From an uncultured Robinsoniella sp. (GTDB taxonomy: Bacteria; Bacillota; Clostridia; Lachnospirales; Lachnospiraceae): a DNA stretch of 64,000 bases. Positions 43,810-54,500 of this stretch are shown piece by piece. The stretch covers positions 124,001 through 188,000 of the forward strand of contig UQGG01000006.1 of assembly GCA_900540475.1 (NCBI GenBank), in the 5' to 3' direction. How positions within the stretch are numbered: position 1 is the stretch's first letter; every line of letters starts with the position of its first letter. The notes beneath the pieces were generated by a model. It was given only the letters and a program-made list of their open reading frames with translations. It searched no databases and was not told the DNA's origin. Position numbers and translations under genes: made by a program.

Positions 43810-44682
43810 ATGTATCAGGAAAAGCCTGTAAAACCACTTAAAGATTTAAATCTCCTGGATCGGTTTCTGTTTGCAGAAGCTATGGAGGATACCGTTGTTT
43901 GTACTAATATGTTAGAAATTATTTTAGGGAGCAACAATATTACATTATTAGATAAGATACAGACAGAAAAAGAATTGCGTACATCACCTTTACTGAGATC
44001 CGTGAGGGTAGATGTGTGGGCAATGGATGAGCAAGGAACTATTTATAATTCAGAAATGCAGGGATATAAACGTGGAAACCTGAGAAAAAGAAGCCGTTAC
44101 TACCAGGCGTTGCTGGATAGTGGGCTGTTAGAACCGGGAGTGGTGGATTTTGATATTCTAAATGATAGTTTTATGATATTTATTTCTCCTTTTGGTGTAT
44201 TTGGCTTAAAGAAATACTTATATACCTTCCAAATGAGGTGTGATGAAGAATCAGAGCTGGCACTGGGAGATGGTGCGGTCAGGATTTTTTTGAATACCAA
44301 TGGAAATAATAAAGAAGACATAAGCCAGGAACTTGTTGAATTATTAGGATACATAGAGCATTCAACAGATACCTTTGCACAGAAGTGCACCAGCAGTAAA
44401 GTCAGGGAAATTCACGAACATATCTGCAGAATAAAAATGAGTGAAAAGATTGGGGTGAAATATATGAATGCCTGGGAAGAAAAAATTATTATAAGAGAAG
44501 AGGGGAAAGCAGAAGGAATTACAGAGGTTATTATAGATCTCCTCCGGGATTATGGCGATATTCCTCAAGACCTAAGGGAAAAAATAAAGACGGAGGATAA
44601 TATTAACGTTTTAAAGGAATGGTTGAAAAAAGCAATAAAAACAGGTTCCATGGAACAATTTCAGAAAGCAATACAAAGCTAA
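43810..44682 (+). CDS. Rpn / PD-(D/E)XK-family nuclease-transposase-like protein
   Basis: A 290-residue protein of the recombination-promoting nuclease group. The core VRVDVWAMDEQGTIYNSEMQ supplies D68, E82 and Q84 (the D...ExQ arrangement), followed by the conserved RSRYYQALLDSG. The N-terminal PLKDLNLLDRFLFAEAMED is also typical. C-terminal helices include a short repeat-like EEGKAEGITE. Relatives are abundant in gut Firmicutes and are linked to recombination or defence, but no partner genes occur here. The gene and leader are AT-richer than the surroundings, suggesting transfer. AAAGGAG precedes the ATG. Confidence 0.82.
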   Translation: MYQEKPVKPLKDLNLLDRFLFAEAMEDTVVCTNMLEIILGSNNITLLDKIQTEKELRTSPLLRSVRVDVWAMDEQGTIYNSEMQGYKRGNLRKRSRYYQALLDSGLLEPGVVDFDILNDSFMIFISPFGVFGLKKYLYTFQMRCDEESELALGDGAVRIFLNTNGNNKEDISQELVELLGYIEHSTDTFAQKCTSSKVREIHEHICRIKMSEKIGVKYMNAWEEKIIIREEGKAEGITEVIIDLLRDYGDIPQDLREKIKTEDNINVLKEWLKKAIKTGSMEQFQKAIQS

Positions 44683-44716
44683 CAAACTTTACAATTATAA
44701 CAGTAAGAAGTAAAAA

Positions 44717-44744
44717 ACAGAGCGTGAGATTCCTCACGCTCTGT
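44717..44744. terminator. Bidirectional terminator
   Basis: A 12-bp perfect stem (44717-44728 with 44733-44744, 4-nt loop), with As before and Ts after, serves the convergent Rpn-like and oxidoreductase genes. Confidence 0.8.
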
Positions 44745-44745
44745 C

Positions 44746-45843
44746 TTATAAGTTTCCTTTGTAAAACACCGTGCAATAATTTCCTTCTCTGGTTCTGCAT
44801 TTTGAGCAGTGCAGACACCTGGCAGGAGTCATCTCTCCGTCTTTCCAGCGCTTTATCAGATTAGGTTCTGTAAGCAGTGCCCTGCAGAATCCAAACCCTG
44901 CAATGCGGCTGTTCTGGAGCCAGTCCAGGGTTTTGTCAAAATGGGAAACGCCTCCGGTGACAAATACGGGAATATCAACTTCTTCTGCAATTATCTTTGC
45001 ATATTCGATAAAATATCCGCCTCTTGTCAGAGGGTACCCATCAAAAACCTGTCCGGACATACTGTTCGCCTTGCCATGAATATTTCCGGACACTTCTATG
45101 GCATCAAATCCCATTTCTTCCAGCTCCCTGCAGACTGGCAGGACTTCATCAAACGTCAGTCCCCCTTCGAAAAAATCAGAGCAGGTTATTTTAATTAAGA
45201 TTGGAAAATCTTTGCCTGCCGCCTGGCGTATTCCATTATATATTTCCCGGATAATACGCAGTCTGTTGGACAGGCTTCCGCCGTATTCATCCGTGCGGTT
45301 ATTATAATAAGGACTTAAGAACTGGTTCAAAAGGTAGGAGTGCCCTCCGTGTATCTGAACAGCATCAAAACCGCTTTCCTTAACACGAACCGCCGCTTGT
45401 ACATATGCATTTGTTACATAATGGATATCTTCTTTGGTCATAGGAACGCCAACGGTGCCAGTGGATTTTTCGGGAATATCAGAAGGGGCAAATATCTTTC
45501 GGCTGCTTGTCTGATAGGTGGTCTTTGTTCCTCCATATGCAAGCTGCATCATTATTTTTGCGCCAAACTTATGTACAGACTTTGTTAATGCCTGATATTC
45601 CGCAATAAAGCTGTCATTGTAAATGCCCATCATTTTTTCATTTGGCTGCTCTTCTTCTAAAATGCGGGCATATCCGGTGCAGATTAAACCAACTTCATTT
45701 TTAGCCAGTTCTGTATATATTTTCTTTTGTTTATTAGTGAGATGCCCTTGTTCGTCAGACAGAGCCTCCCAGGTGGCACTTCGCAGGAAACGGTTCCTGC
45801 ACACCATAGAATTTATCTTAAGAGGTTCAAATAGTTGTTTCAT
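44746..45843 (-). CDS. NADH:flavin oxidoreductase, old-yellow-enzyme family
   Basis: About 365 residues, a TIM-barrel FMN enzyme. The signature VQIHGGHSYLLNQFLSPYYN followed by NRTDEYGGS is intact, as is the substrate-side FDAVQIHGG. The C-terminus has CLHCSKCRTREGNYC, a cysteine set seen in family members related to Fe-S containing enoate/dienoyl reductases, though the protein stops there. It probably reduces activated double bonds. The ATG at 45843 with GGAGCTGATAAC upstream is used; a longer frame has no such site. Confidence 0.9.
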   Translation of the reverse strand: MKQLFEPLKINSMVCRNRFLRSATWEALSDEQGHLTNKQKKIYTELAKNEVGLICTGYARILEEEQPNEKMMGIYNDSFIAEYQALTKSVHKFGAKIMMQLAYGGTKTTYQTSSRKIFAPSDIPEKSTGTVGVPMTKEDIHYVTNAYVQAAVRVKESGFDAVQIHGGHSYLLNQFLSPYYNNRTDEYGGSLSNRLRIIREIYNGIRQAAGKDFPILIKITCSDFFEGGLTFDEVLPVCRELEEMGFDAIEVSGNIHGKANSMSGQVFDGYPLTRGGYFIEYAKIIAEEVDIPVFVTGGVSHFDKTLDWLQNSRIAGFGFCRALLTEPNLIKRWKDGEMTPARCLHCSKCRTREGNYCTVFYKGNL

Positions 45844-45946
45844 GTTATCAGCTCCAATCAACATAAAAATATAGTACACATTAAATTGTAGACCTAAAAA
45901 GCTAAAAAAGCAAGATTTCATTCTAAAAAAATAAACAGGACTGATT

Positions 45947-46657
45947 TCAGGACTGCTGTATTTCTGCCTGGGAATGTATAAGGCGGATCATGGTCAGATA
46001 AAAGAAAAACAGTAAAAGTATCACAGCAGCAAAGCAAAGTGTAAATTGCAAAGCAAAGAGATCCAGCCTGTCCAGAATACCTTTTATGAGATTTACAGGC
46101 TGCAGGACATCCCAGCTGTTAAAGCGTAGAAACCGTCCCAGATAGACACCAAATCCGCTCATCAGGGAAACCGCAGTTATGCAGATCCAGGATATAAAAG
46201 GAGAAGTAATGGATGCAGTCATATTTAGAAACAGGCGGAGAGATTCCAATCCCAGGATAACCCCGTAGACGCATCCAATCCCGATGGTAAACATTTTGAA
46301 CCATGCAAATATATCTGTATTATATACCGTTTTTCCTGTTTCATATAGCTCACCTGCTTTTTCTACCCACACCAGACTGTCATTGGAAATATGAATAAAG
46401 TCCGTAATGATATAAATGGAATTTGGAAAAAACAACAGCCAGGATAAAGTAAAAAAAGCGGCGCCGGATTTCATTTTCCGATTATAAAAATAAATGGATA
46501 TTCCTATGAAAAGCAGTGGCAGAGCAGCCAGAAATACATTCCAGCTCAGCATTAAATAAAGTGTATGGGGAAATTTCAGGTACATCAATATACAGATCAA
46601 CCAGTATAGGATTACAGGATATATGAGAATATGATAGTTTTTCAGGGTTTTTAGCAT
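45947..46657 (-). CDS. DUF1361 integral membrane protein
   Basis: A 236-residue protein with six to seven hydrophobic helices. The DUF1361 motif LLFFPNSIYIITDFIHI is plain near ~75-95. The family has no established role. GGAGG lies just before the ATG. The gene is on the same strand as the oxidoreductase downstream, with about 100 nt between them, so read-through is possible. Confidence 0.82.
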   Translation of the reverse strand: MLKTLKNYHILIYPVILYWLICILMYLKFPHTLYLMLSWNVFLAALPLLFIGISIYFYNRKMKSGAAFFTLSWLLFFPNSIYIITDFIHISNDSLVWVEKAGELYETGKTVYNTDIFAWFKMFTIGIGCVYGVILGLESLRLFLNMTASITSPFISWICITAVSLMSGFGVYLGRFLRFNSWDVLQPVNLIKGILDRLDLFALQFTLCFAAVILLLFFFYLTMIRLIHSQAEIQQS

Positions 46658-46866
46658 GTTCTGTTCCTCCTTGCAACCGTGTGTATTCTAAATTTTGTAT
46701 AGCATCATTCTAACATAGGAGAGTGTGGAAAACTATTAAAATAAACAGGAACAGTAAAAAGTTCATAAGACATTTTTATATTTGGAAAGAATCATTACTG
46801 GTCAGGAATAATTTCTAAGATAACATAAAAAAGTCGCAGAATCCCGCGAAAATTGGAAAAAAGTAC

Positions 46867-46895
46867 TTGAAATATTGTCAGCCTTATGATATGAT
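46867..46895 (+). promoter_or_regulatory. Promoter of the rpsF-ssb-rpsR operon
   Basis: TTGAAA (46867-46872), a 17-nt spacer and TATGAT (46890-46895). The 80-nt leader that follows has a weak hairpin (TCCCC with GGGGG, about 46939-46956), where S6:S18 autoregulation would act, but the expected leader motif is not convincing. The rest of the 46658-46985 interval shows nothing else clear. Confidence 0.75.
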
Positions 46896-46985
46896 TTTAA
46901 CTTGTGATATATTATTTATTATTTATTAATTTCCTTGCTCCCCACGTAGATAGGGGGCCAGAGACCATAAGGAGGTGCCAAGAGC

Positions 46986-47273
46986 ATGAACAAATATGAA
47001 TTAGCCGTTGTTGTCAACGCAAAAATCGAAGAAGATGTAAGAGTAGCAACTATCGAAAAGGTAAAAGAATACATTACCCGTTTCGGTGGAACAATCACAG
47101 ATGTTGATGAATGGGGTAAGAAAAGATTAGCTTACGAAATTCAGAAAATGAAAGAAGGATTTTACTACTTCATCCATTTCGAATCTGATTCAGCATGCCC
47201 AGCGGAAGTTGAAAAACGTGTCCGTATCATGGAAAATGTTATCAGATATTTATGCGTAAGACAGGATGCATAG
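46986..47273 (+). CDS. rpsF: 30S ribosomal protein S6
   Basis: A 95-residue protein, the expected length. MNKYELAVVVNAKIEED and GKKRLAYEIQKMKEGFYYFIHF are the family's ferredoxin-fold core. It binds 16S rRNA with S18 in the small-subunit platform. A strong AAGGAGGTG site lies upstream. It heads the conserved rpsF-ssb-rpsR operon. Confidence 0.97.
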   Translation: MNKYELAVVVNAKIEEDVRVATIEKVKEYITRFGGTITDVDEWGKKRLAYEIQKMKEGFYYFIHFESDSACPAEVEKRVRIMENVIRYLCVRQDA

Positions 47274-47292
47274 ATAGAAAAGAGGAGAAAGT

Positions 47293-47745
47293 ATGAACAA
47301 AGTCATTTTAATGGGGCGTTTAACCAGAGATCCTGAGGTTCGTTATTCATCAGGAGAAAATTCCATGGCAGTAGCAAGATATACATTAGCAGTAGACCGC
47401 AGATTCAAGCGTGACGGAGAAGCAACCGCAGACTTTATCGGATGTGTTGGCTTTGGAAGACAGGCTGAGTTTGCAGAAAAATATCTTCGTCAGGGTATGA
47501 AGATTGCTGTAACCGGACGTATTCAGACAGGAAGTTATACGAACAAAGACGGACAGAAAGTCTACACTACGGATATTGTTGTTGAAGATCACGAATTCTG
47601 TGAAAGCAAGAACGCATCTATGGCTGGCGGCGAAGGGGGCATGCAGTCAGCTGCACCATCATCAAGACCGACACCAAGTGCGGCATCAGGCGACGGATTC
47701 ATGAACATCCCGGATGGCATTGATGAGGAATTACCATTTAATTAA
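47293..47745 (+). CDS. ssb: Single-stranded DNA-binding protein
   Basis: A 150-residue SSB. The OB fold (~1-105) starts MNKVILMGRLTRDPEVRYS and continues with VARYTLAVDRRFK and YLRQGMKIAVTGRIQTGSY. A Gly/Ser/Pro-rich linker leads to the acidic tip DGIDEELPFN, which recruits replication partners. GAGGAG precedes the ATG. The gene is between rpsF and rpsR, as in most Firmicutes. Confidence 0.97.
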   Translation: MNKVILMGRLTRDPEVRYSSGENSMAVARYTLAVDRRFKRDGEATADFIGCVGFGRQAEFAEKYLRQGMKIAVTGRIQTGSYTNKDGQKVYTTDIVVEDHEFCESKNASMAGGEGGMQSAAPSSRPTPSAASGDGFMNIPDGIDEELPFN

Positions 47746-47811
47746 AACGAAAATGAGAAGCAGATCTCATACATTATATGAATTCGAAATTTGTAAAAGG
47801 AGGTAACAAAC

Positions 47812-48078
47812 ATGGCTTATAATAGAAATGATAGAGGCGGCGATTCTCCGATGAAGAGAAGAGGCGGACGTAGAAGAAAAAAAGTTTGCGTATTCTGTGG
47901 TAAAGAGAATACCGAAATCGATTACAAGGACGTAAATAAATTAAAAAGATATGTATCTGAGAGAGGAAAAATTCTTCCTAGAAGAATCACAGGAAACTGT
48001 GCAAAACATCAGAGAGCTCTTACTGTTGCAATTAAGAGATCACGTCATATCGCTTTAATGCCATACGTAATGGATTAA
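47812..48078 (+). CDS. rpsR: 30S ribosomal protein S18
   Basis: An 88-residue basic protein, of normal length. Core motifs are IDYKDVNKLKRYVSERGKI and RRITGNCAKHQRALTVAIKR. The N-terminal KVCVFCGKEN has a CxxC pair, the zinc-binding form of S18 (only two cysteines of the set plus C in GNCAKH are visible). AAAGGAGG precedes the ATG. It ends the operon at a strong terminator. Confidence 0.97.
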   Translation: MAYNRNDRGGDSPMKRRGGRRRKKVCVFCGKENTEIDYKDVNKLKRYVSERGKILPRRITGNCAKHQRALTVAIKRSRHIALMPYVMD

Positions 48079-48095
48079 TCATTAAACGAATATTT

Positions 48096-48130
48096 AAACC
48101 GTCATTGTTATATACAATGGCGGTTTTTTT
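48096..48130 (+). terminator. Terminator of the rpsF operon
   Basis: AAACCGTCATTGT pairs with ACAATGGCGGTTT (48096-48108 with 48113-48126, G-U tolerated) and runs into seven Ts. Confidence 0.88.
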
Positions 48131-48231
48131 GTAAAAAACGCATTTATTCAGGGATACCTGGGCTACGTCGTTATGATTGCCCGGGCAATCCGCTGATTTT
48201 TATGGATTGAAAAGATCAAGAAAGACAGCTA

Positions 48232-48298
48232 ACAAAAAATCCCCACGGACTAGCCTCCGTGGGGATTCGTGCATCTAGAGTACATAGATACTTTGTAT
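48232..48298 (-). ncRNA. Candidate small RNA (~67 nt) with its own promoter and terminator
   Basis: On the minus strand a near-consensus promoter (48305-48333) would start a transcript at about 48298. It ends at a 12-bp perfect hairpin (48256-48267 with 48238-48249, 6-nt loop) followed by six to seven Us. Nothing on this strand encodes a protein. The 5' part can fold as a small hairpin (AGTA...TACT inside GCAT...ATGC). I do not recognise a known RNA family. Antisense or trans targets are unknown. Judged from promoter and terminator only. Confidence 0.55.
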
Positions 48299-48304
48299 GC
48301 CTAT

Positions 48305-48333
48305 ATAATATAACACTATGCAAAGAATGTCAA
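48305..48333 (-). promoter_or_regulatory. Strong minus-strand promoter of the small RNA
   Basis: TTGACA (48328-48333), a 17-nt spacer and TATTAT (48305-48310): a perfect -35 and a -10 one base from consensus, the best promoter match I found in the window. Confidence 0.75.
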
Positions 48334-48440
48334 TGCATTTTTCCCGCTTCATATGCTTTCTCATATCCTTTTCCGGCTACCTGCCTTCGATCAGAAAGGC
48401 AGCGTATTTTCCATCTGCAGTCACAAGAATATTAAAATAA

Positions 48441-48506
48441 TACTATAAGATAGTACACCTTCCTTAAGATAATGCAATTTTTGAAAGCATTCGATAACGC
48501 TATAAT
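48441..48506 (+). promoter_or_regulatory. Candidate control region of the giant glycosidase gene
   Basis: TATAAT at 48501-48506 lacks a properly spaced -35 (TTGAAA at 48481 is only 14 nt away). An inverted repeat TACTAT-AAG-ATAGTA lies at 48441-48455, about 45 nt upstream, and could bind an activator. Confidence 0.35.
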
Positions 48507-48544
48507 GAGATTGTAACAAAATAAGCACGGAAAAGGAGAATGTT

Positions 48545-51500
48545 ATGGGGAAGAAAAGAAAACGAAAATTGGCGACGAAGGCATTGGCAGTTGCAGTAGC
48601 GGTTTCTATGCTGCCGGGCAGTGCGATGACAGCGTTTGCTGAGACAGGTTCTAAAACAGAACCCGGAGCATTGGCAATTGGGCATCCGACATTTAAGAAC
48701 ACGGAAAGCTTAGCGGATGTATACAATTTGGGAGGCGTAACGTATGATTCAAAAGAAATGATGAAGGCACTCTATCAACAGGATCTGGATAACGGTGGAG
48801 ATTCTTTTTACATGGACCGTATTCTGGCACGTTATGGAGTGGCAAATGGCAATGCAGGCAACAATGGAGATGACGATGGCAATACATTTATGACCAGGGG
48901 CCGGGCACTTTATATGTATACCAGTAATCCTGCCATCATTGGGTTTGGAGGCAAAACAAGCTATGGCTGCAGTTCATCCGGAAGCTCTTTGGGCGGCGAT
49001 ATGTATGCGATTAGTTTTTCAGACGATTCCGGCGCATTGAGCAGCAAGGAAGTTACCAGCAAGCGTGTAAATTATCCAAGTAACTGGGTAAGCCAGTATC
49101 AGGTAGGTTCCCTGACGGCAGACGTGGAGAAATTTATCAGCAATGAAAATGTTGCGGTTACAACGGTACATCTGACCAATACAGAGGGATCTGACAAAAC
49201 CGTTAAGGTTAATGTAAATTCGAACTTTGTAAGCAGCCGGGATGAAGTGTCGGTGGGAGGCGAAACCCAGCAGGAACTTACCGGATCCATGAATTCTACG
49301 GCAGATTTGACCAAGATCACTACCCGCTTATCAGGGAATGGATTTGAGTATGCTGAAGGTTCCAACAAGTCTATGGTGAAAACAGTCACCATTCCGGCAG
49401 GACAGACAGTAGAAGTAAAAGTGGTTATGGCGTTTACCGCAGAAGAACTTCCTCAGTCTGCAGCAGATTACGTACGTTTTCTGGAACTGGATGGTACAAG
49501 CGCATTAAAAGCACAGAAGGCAGAGTACAATGAGTACTGGGCGGAAAACCTTCCATACATAGACGTACCAAACAAAGCAATACAGAAGGCAATTGACTAT
49601 CGTTGGTGGCTGGAACGTTTTAATACAATGGATGCCAATATCCCGGGGTATGATTTCCAGTATCCGGTTACGGTTGAAGGCGTATTGGGTTACAATAATG
49701 CAATTGCATTAACACAGCCGATGCATTTACAGGATACAAAGTGGTTAAGAAACGCTTATCTGCCGCTTGGACAGTTGTTATCCGTAGGGAACAGTTCTCA
49801 GAGCAGCGCTTTCCTGGATAACCCCGGAAACCGTTCAAACTGGAATAACCACTATGGACAGTATATTGCAGATGCAGGATTAGAAGCATTTAACGTTATC
49901 GGCGGCGGCGCAGAGCTGGCGGAAAACCTGGCATACTATTTTGAACATGATGCCAAAGGACAGCTTGACCATTACGGCAATCATACAAGTGCAACGACTC
50001 CGGAAAATTATCTGATTGATTATCAGAATAATTATATGACAGGAAACGATGCAGATACCATTTCCATGCATGTAAAAGGTATTGGCAACTGGAAGACTCA
50101 TGGAGAAAATGCATACGTATATGCAGCTGCAAAATCCGCTTCCGACCTCTATGGAATGTTAGGAAATATCGAAAAATCAGAGGAAATGAAATCTCTGGCT
50201 GATAATATCCAAAGCGACATCCTGGAGTACCTCTGGTGTGACCAGTGCCAGAAATTTGAGACACGTGCAGTAAATCCTACCGGTTCCTTTGTCTCCCATA
50301 ATCCGGACAAACCAAACTTGGTAGAATTAACAGAATCCAATAACTACAATTACTTCTCTGTTGGAGCAGTTCCTACAGATGAGGCATCCATTGCAAAATA
50401 CAAAGAAGCACTTAAAACATTTACCAATGGAGATGATTTCCCGATCTTCCCATATTATACGGCAAATCAGGTACACAATCAGCAGCTTCCTGGCTCCAAT
50501 AACTTCTCGAACATTAACTTTACTGTTCAGGCAAGAGCATATGAAGCAGCACTTCGTACCTATGACGTAGATCAGGAATATGTAACAGATGATATGCTTG
50601 CCCTTATGGTTGAGTGGTGTGCATGGAATATGTACCCCAATGGCGGAGATATCTCTTATCCAAATAATAATGAGTTCTTTAACATTGATAATAAGACATT
50701 AGATACCTATTACCGTTCCTGGATTTACCACAATATCCTGGGTAACTATACCTATATCTTTATTGAAGATATGGCAGGTGTACAGCCGCGTTCCGATGAA
50801 AAACTGGAACTGGATCCAATCGACTTCAGTTATGACCATTTCATGGTAAATAATATTCGTTATCATGGTAAGGACATAACCATCAGCTGGGATAAGCCAG
50901 ACGGAAATAAATATTATGGCGATAAAGTGCCGGAAGGCTTTGCAGTATGGATTGACGGCGAATCTGCATTTGTATTGAATGATCTGGTACACGTAGTATA
51001 TGATGCTGAAACAGGCGAACTGGAATTCCCGGAAAACGAAAAAACCACTGTAGTATCAAAAGCTTCTGTTTCTCAGATACCGGCAGCAATGGACGTTGCT
51101 ATCACAGATGAGAATGTAGTTGAAATGCTGAAGAAATCCGGAATCAATGGTTTGACAAATGAAGCAGAAGGTGCAAGCGTTACTGCATCTTACACACCGG
51201 AAAAGGCAAGAGCTGCAACATGGGCAGAGAAGCACCGCGCAGATGGAAGCGACTCCACCTCAAAGGCAGTGAACGAGACAGCACCTGATCCACAGGCTGT
51301 AACGGATGGAATGACCGTTAATATGCCATTCTGGGGCAATGATCAGAGTACCAACGCAACAGATTCCCTGGTAATTGATTTAGGCGCACAGAAGAATATC
51401 GATATGATGGATATTTATTTCTATAATGACCGTCAAAGCGGAGGTTATACGGAGCCTACAAAATATACGTTGGAATACTGGGACGGCAGTGCATGGAAAC

Positions 51501-54500
51501 ATGCGGAAAACCAGAACAGAGAACCGCAAATTCCAAGGGCGAACTATAACGAAGACAAATTTAAAGAAGTTACTACAGATAAAGTAAGAGTAACGGTAAC
51601 GAACCAGCCGGGACATTATACAGCTGTTACTGAGGTTCAGCTGTTTAAAGAGGGCGGAGAGCGTCCGGCGGTAGAAAACCAGGCACCGGATGTTACGGTA
51701 AAAGTAAATACAGAGAAGCTGGAAAATATGAAAGCGTCTCTCACGGCACAGTGTACAGATGACGGCTTGCCATATGATAAGACACTTACTTATAAATGGG
51801 AAGTAATTGAAAAATCATCCGATACTGCATCCGCTTACTTAAGCGATGAAAAAGCATTAAATACTTCTTTAATCGGTTCGGAAGAAGGAACTTATAAAGT
51901 AAGATTTACGGCAGATGACGGAGAAAAGCAAACTGTAAAAGAACTGTCTGTAGAGATTAAAAAAGCAGATACACAGGCTGATATAGATGTTGCACCTTCT
52001 GCTGTGGCAAGTTCAGATTATACAGCAAGCTGGGAAAAACTGGACGGAATAAATAATACGGCATTTGAGCCTACAAAATCCGCTGGCGGTACAGGCAAAG
52101 GCTGGGGCAACTGGGGTGTATCAGGCGGAACCGGATCTAACCACTGGGTACAGTACACCTGGAAAGAGCCTGTGAATATCTATAAAAACGATATTTACTG
52201 GTACGATGATAACGGCGGAACCAAAATTCCATCCTCTATTCAGATCCAATACAAAGATGATGCAGGTGAATGGGTAGACGCTAATGTGACCACCGATTTC
52301 CAGAATGCAAATAAGAAGAATAAGTACAATGCCATTGAAATGATCCCGGTAACCACAACTGCACTGCGCATGAATATGAAACTTTCCGCAGCAGGAACCG
52401 GTATTTACCGCTGGAAAGTATACAGCACACCAGTAGAAGAAATCCTTCCGGTATTCAAGGGAACAAAGACAGGAACTATCCCGGAAATGCCAAAAGACAT
52501 CATAGCAAAAACTTCTTACAAAGAACTGAGATCCGTAAAAGTACTCTGGGATGCGATCACACAGGATCAGGTAGCTGCAGACGGACAGTTTACAATCAAT
52601 GGTGTAAATGAAGAAACCGGTAAATTTGTTACGGCAACCATCACGGCAAGATCTGATATGGATAAGGCATCGATTACGACAGTAGACGCAACTACTGTAA
52701 ATACGCTGGCTGGAAATCTTCCATATATGCCTCAGACCGTTATGGTACTTTACAACAATGGTGTAAAGGACAATGTCAGTGTAAATGTAACATGGCCTCA
52801 GATCACCAAGGATCAGGTTGCAGCAGAAGGAACATTCACCGTTGAAGGTGATGTTGAAGGAACAACTACAAAGGCAAAGATGACAGTAAATGTAATTGGA
52901 ACCTCAGTAGATACAACAAAGCTGTCAGAAGCACTGACTAAGGCAAAAGAATATGCAGCTAAGGATTATACTGCTGAATCATTTAAGAAATTAACCGATG
53001 CAATTACAGCAGCGGAAGAAATCTTAAAAGACAGCAATGCAACACAGGCACAGATTAACAGCGCACTGGATAATCTGAATACGGCAGTTTCCGGATTAGT
53101 AGGATTAAAGACAGAGCTGGAAAAGACTCTGAAAGAAGCAAAAACATTTGATCCTGCAAAATATTCAGAGGAAAGCTATGCAGTACTCAGCAAAGCAATT
53201 ACCGATGCAGAAGAAGTATTAAAAGCCGAAGATGCAGCAGAGGAAGATGTAAATAAAGCAGTAGAAGCATTAAAGACCGCAATGGCACAACTGGACAAGA
53301 TTGAAAATGCGGAGCTGGTATTACATTACAGCTTTGATAGACAGGATGATCTGACCCAGATCAAAGACAATTCTGCAAATAATTATACGGTAGAAGTTCC
53401 AAAACTGGAAGATGTTGATTTTGTAGAAGGCAAGAGCGGTGATGCACTTAAATTTGACGGAGAAGATACCTCATTTGAAATTCCTGCAGGTGCCAATCTG
53501 GCTTCTAAGGATATTACAATCTCCTACTGGTTTAAGCGTACAGGAGAAATATCAGGAAATAACTCCCTGTTATGGGCAAAAGATGAATCAACCTACAATG
53601 GAAAAGGATTCTATACGAATTATCCGGTAGGTGATCAATACTCGTCCTTCTTCGTAATGGATGGATTCAATGGTATCTATGTAGCACAGAACCCAAATGA
53701 TTTCCTTCCATTAAATGAATGGACTCACATTGCAGTAACCTGGGATTCAGACAGCAAGACAGGTAAGATCTATAAGAACGGGCAGGAACAGGAAATCTCT
53801 GTAGTGGGAGATCCTCAGACCATTACCGGATCAGAGACAGCAGTAAACCGTGTAGGTAAAAATGGTTACAGCAGTGATGCACAGTATCCGAACAATCTGG
53901 AACTGGATGACCTGCGAATCTACAATGGTGCAATAAACAGTGAAAAAGTAAATGAGCTTTATACCGAGTTTGACAGTCATGTTGATAAGACAGCTTTGCA
54001 GAAAGCTCTGGAAACAGCAGAAGCTTATATTCCGGATGGCTACACAGCAGAGAGCTATGCCGTATTAGAAGCAGCAATTGCTGAAGCAAAGGTTGTCTTC
54101 GAAGATGGAAATGCAGAGCAGGAAGCAGTAGATGAACAGATTGGCAAGCTTGCAGAAGCAATTGCACAGCTGGAAAGTATTCTGGCTGACCTGACACAGC
54201 TTCAGTCCCTCTACAATGCCATTTCTCAGATGGATATGAGCGTTTACACAGAAGATAGTGCAAATGTATTGAAAAAGGCACTGGAAAATGCAGCAGCAGT
54301 TCTTGAAAAAGAAAATGCTACAAAGGTAGAAGCTGCAGAAGCAGAATCAGGATTGCTGGTAGCACTTGCAGGACTGGAGAAAATAGCAGAAGAACCGGAG
54401 CAGGTAATCGATAAATCCTTGGCAAAGGCATTATACAGTGCTTACAAAGACCTGGATCTGTCAGGCTATACACAGGAAAGTGCAGCAGTATTTACAGAAG

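Noticed and set aside
46896..46985. S6:S18-binding autoregulatory leader of rpsF
   Set aside because: Only a weak 5-bp hairpin is visible and the expected bulged CCG motif is not evident; left as a note.
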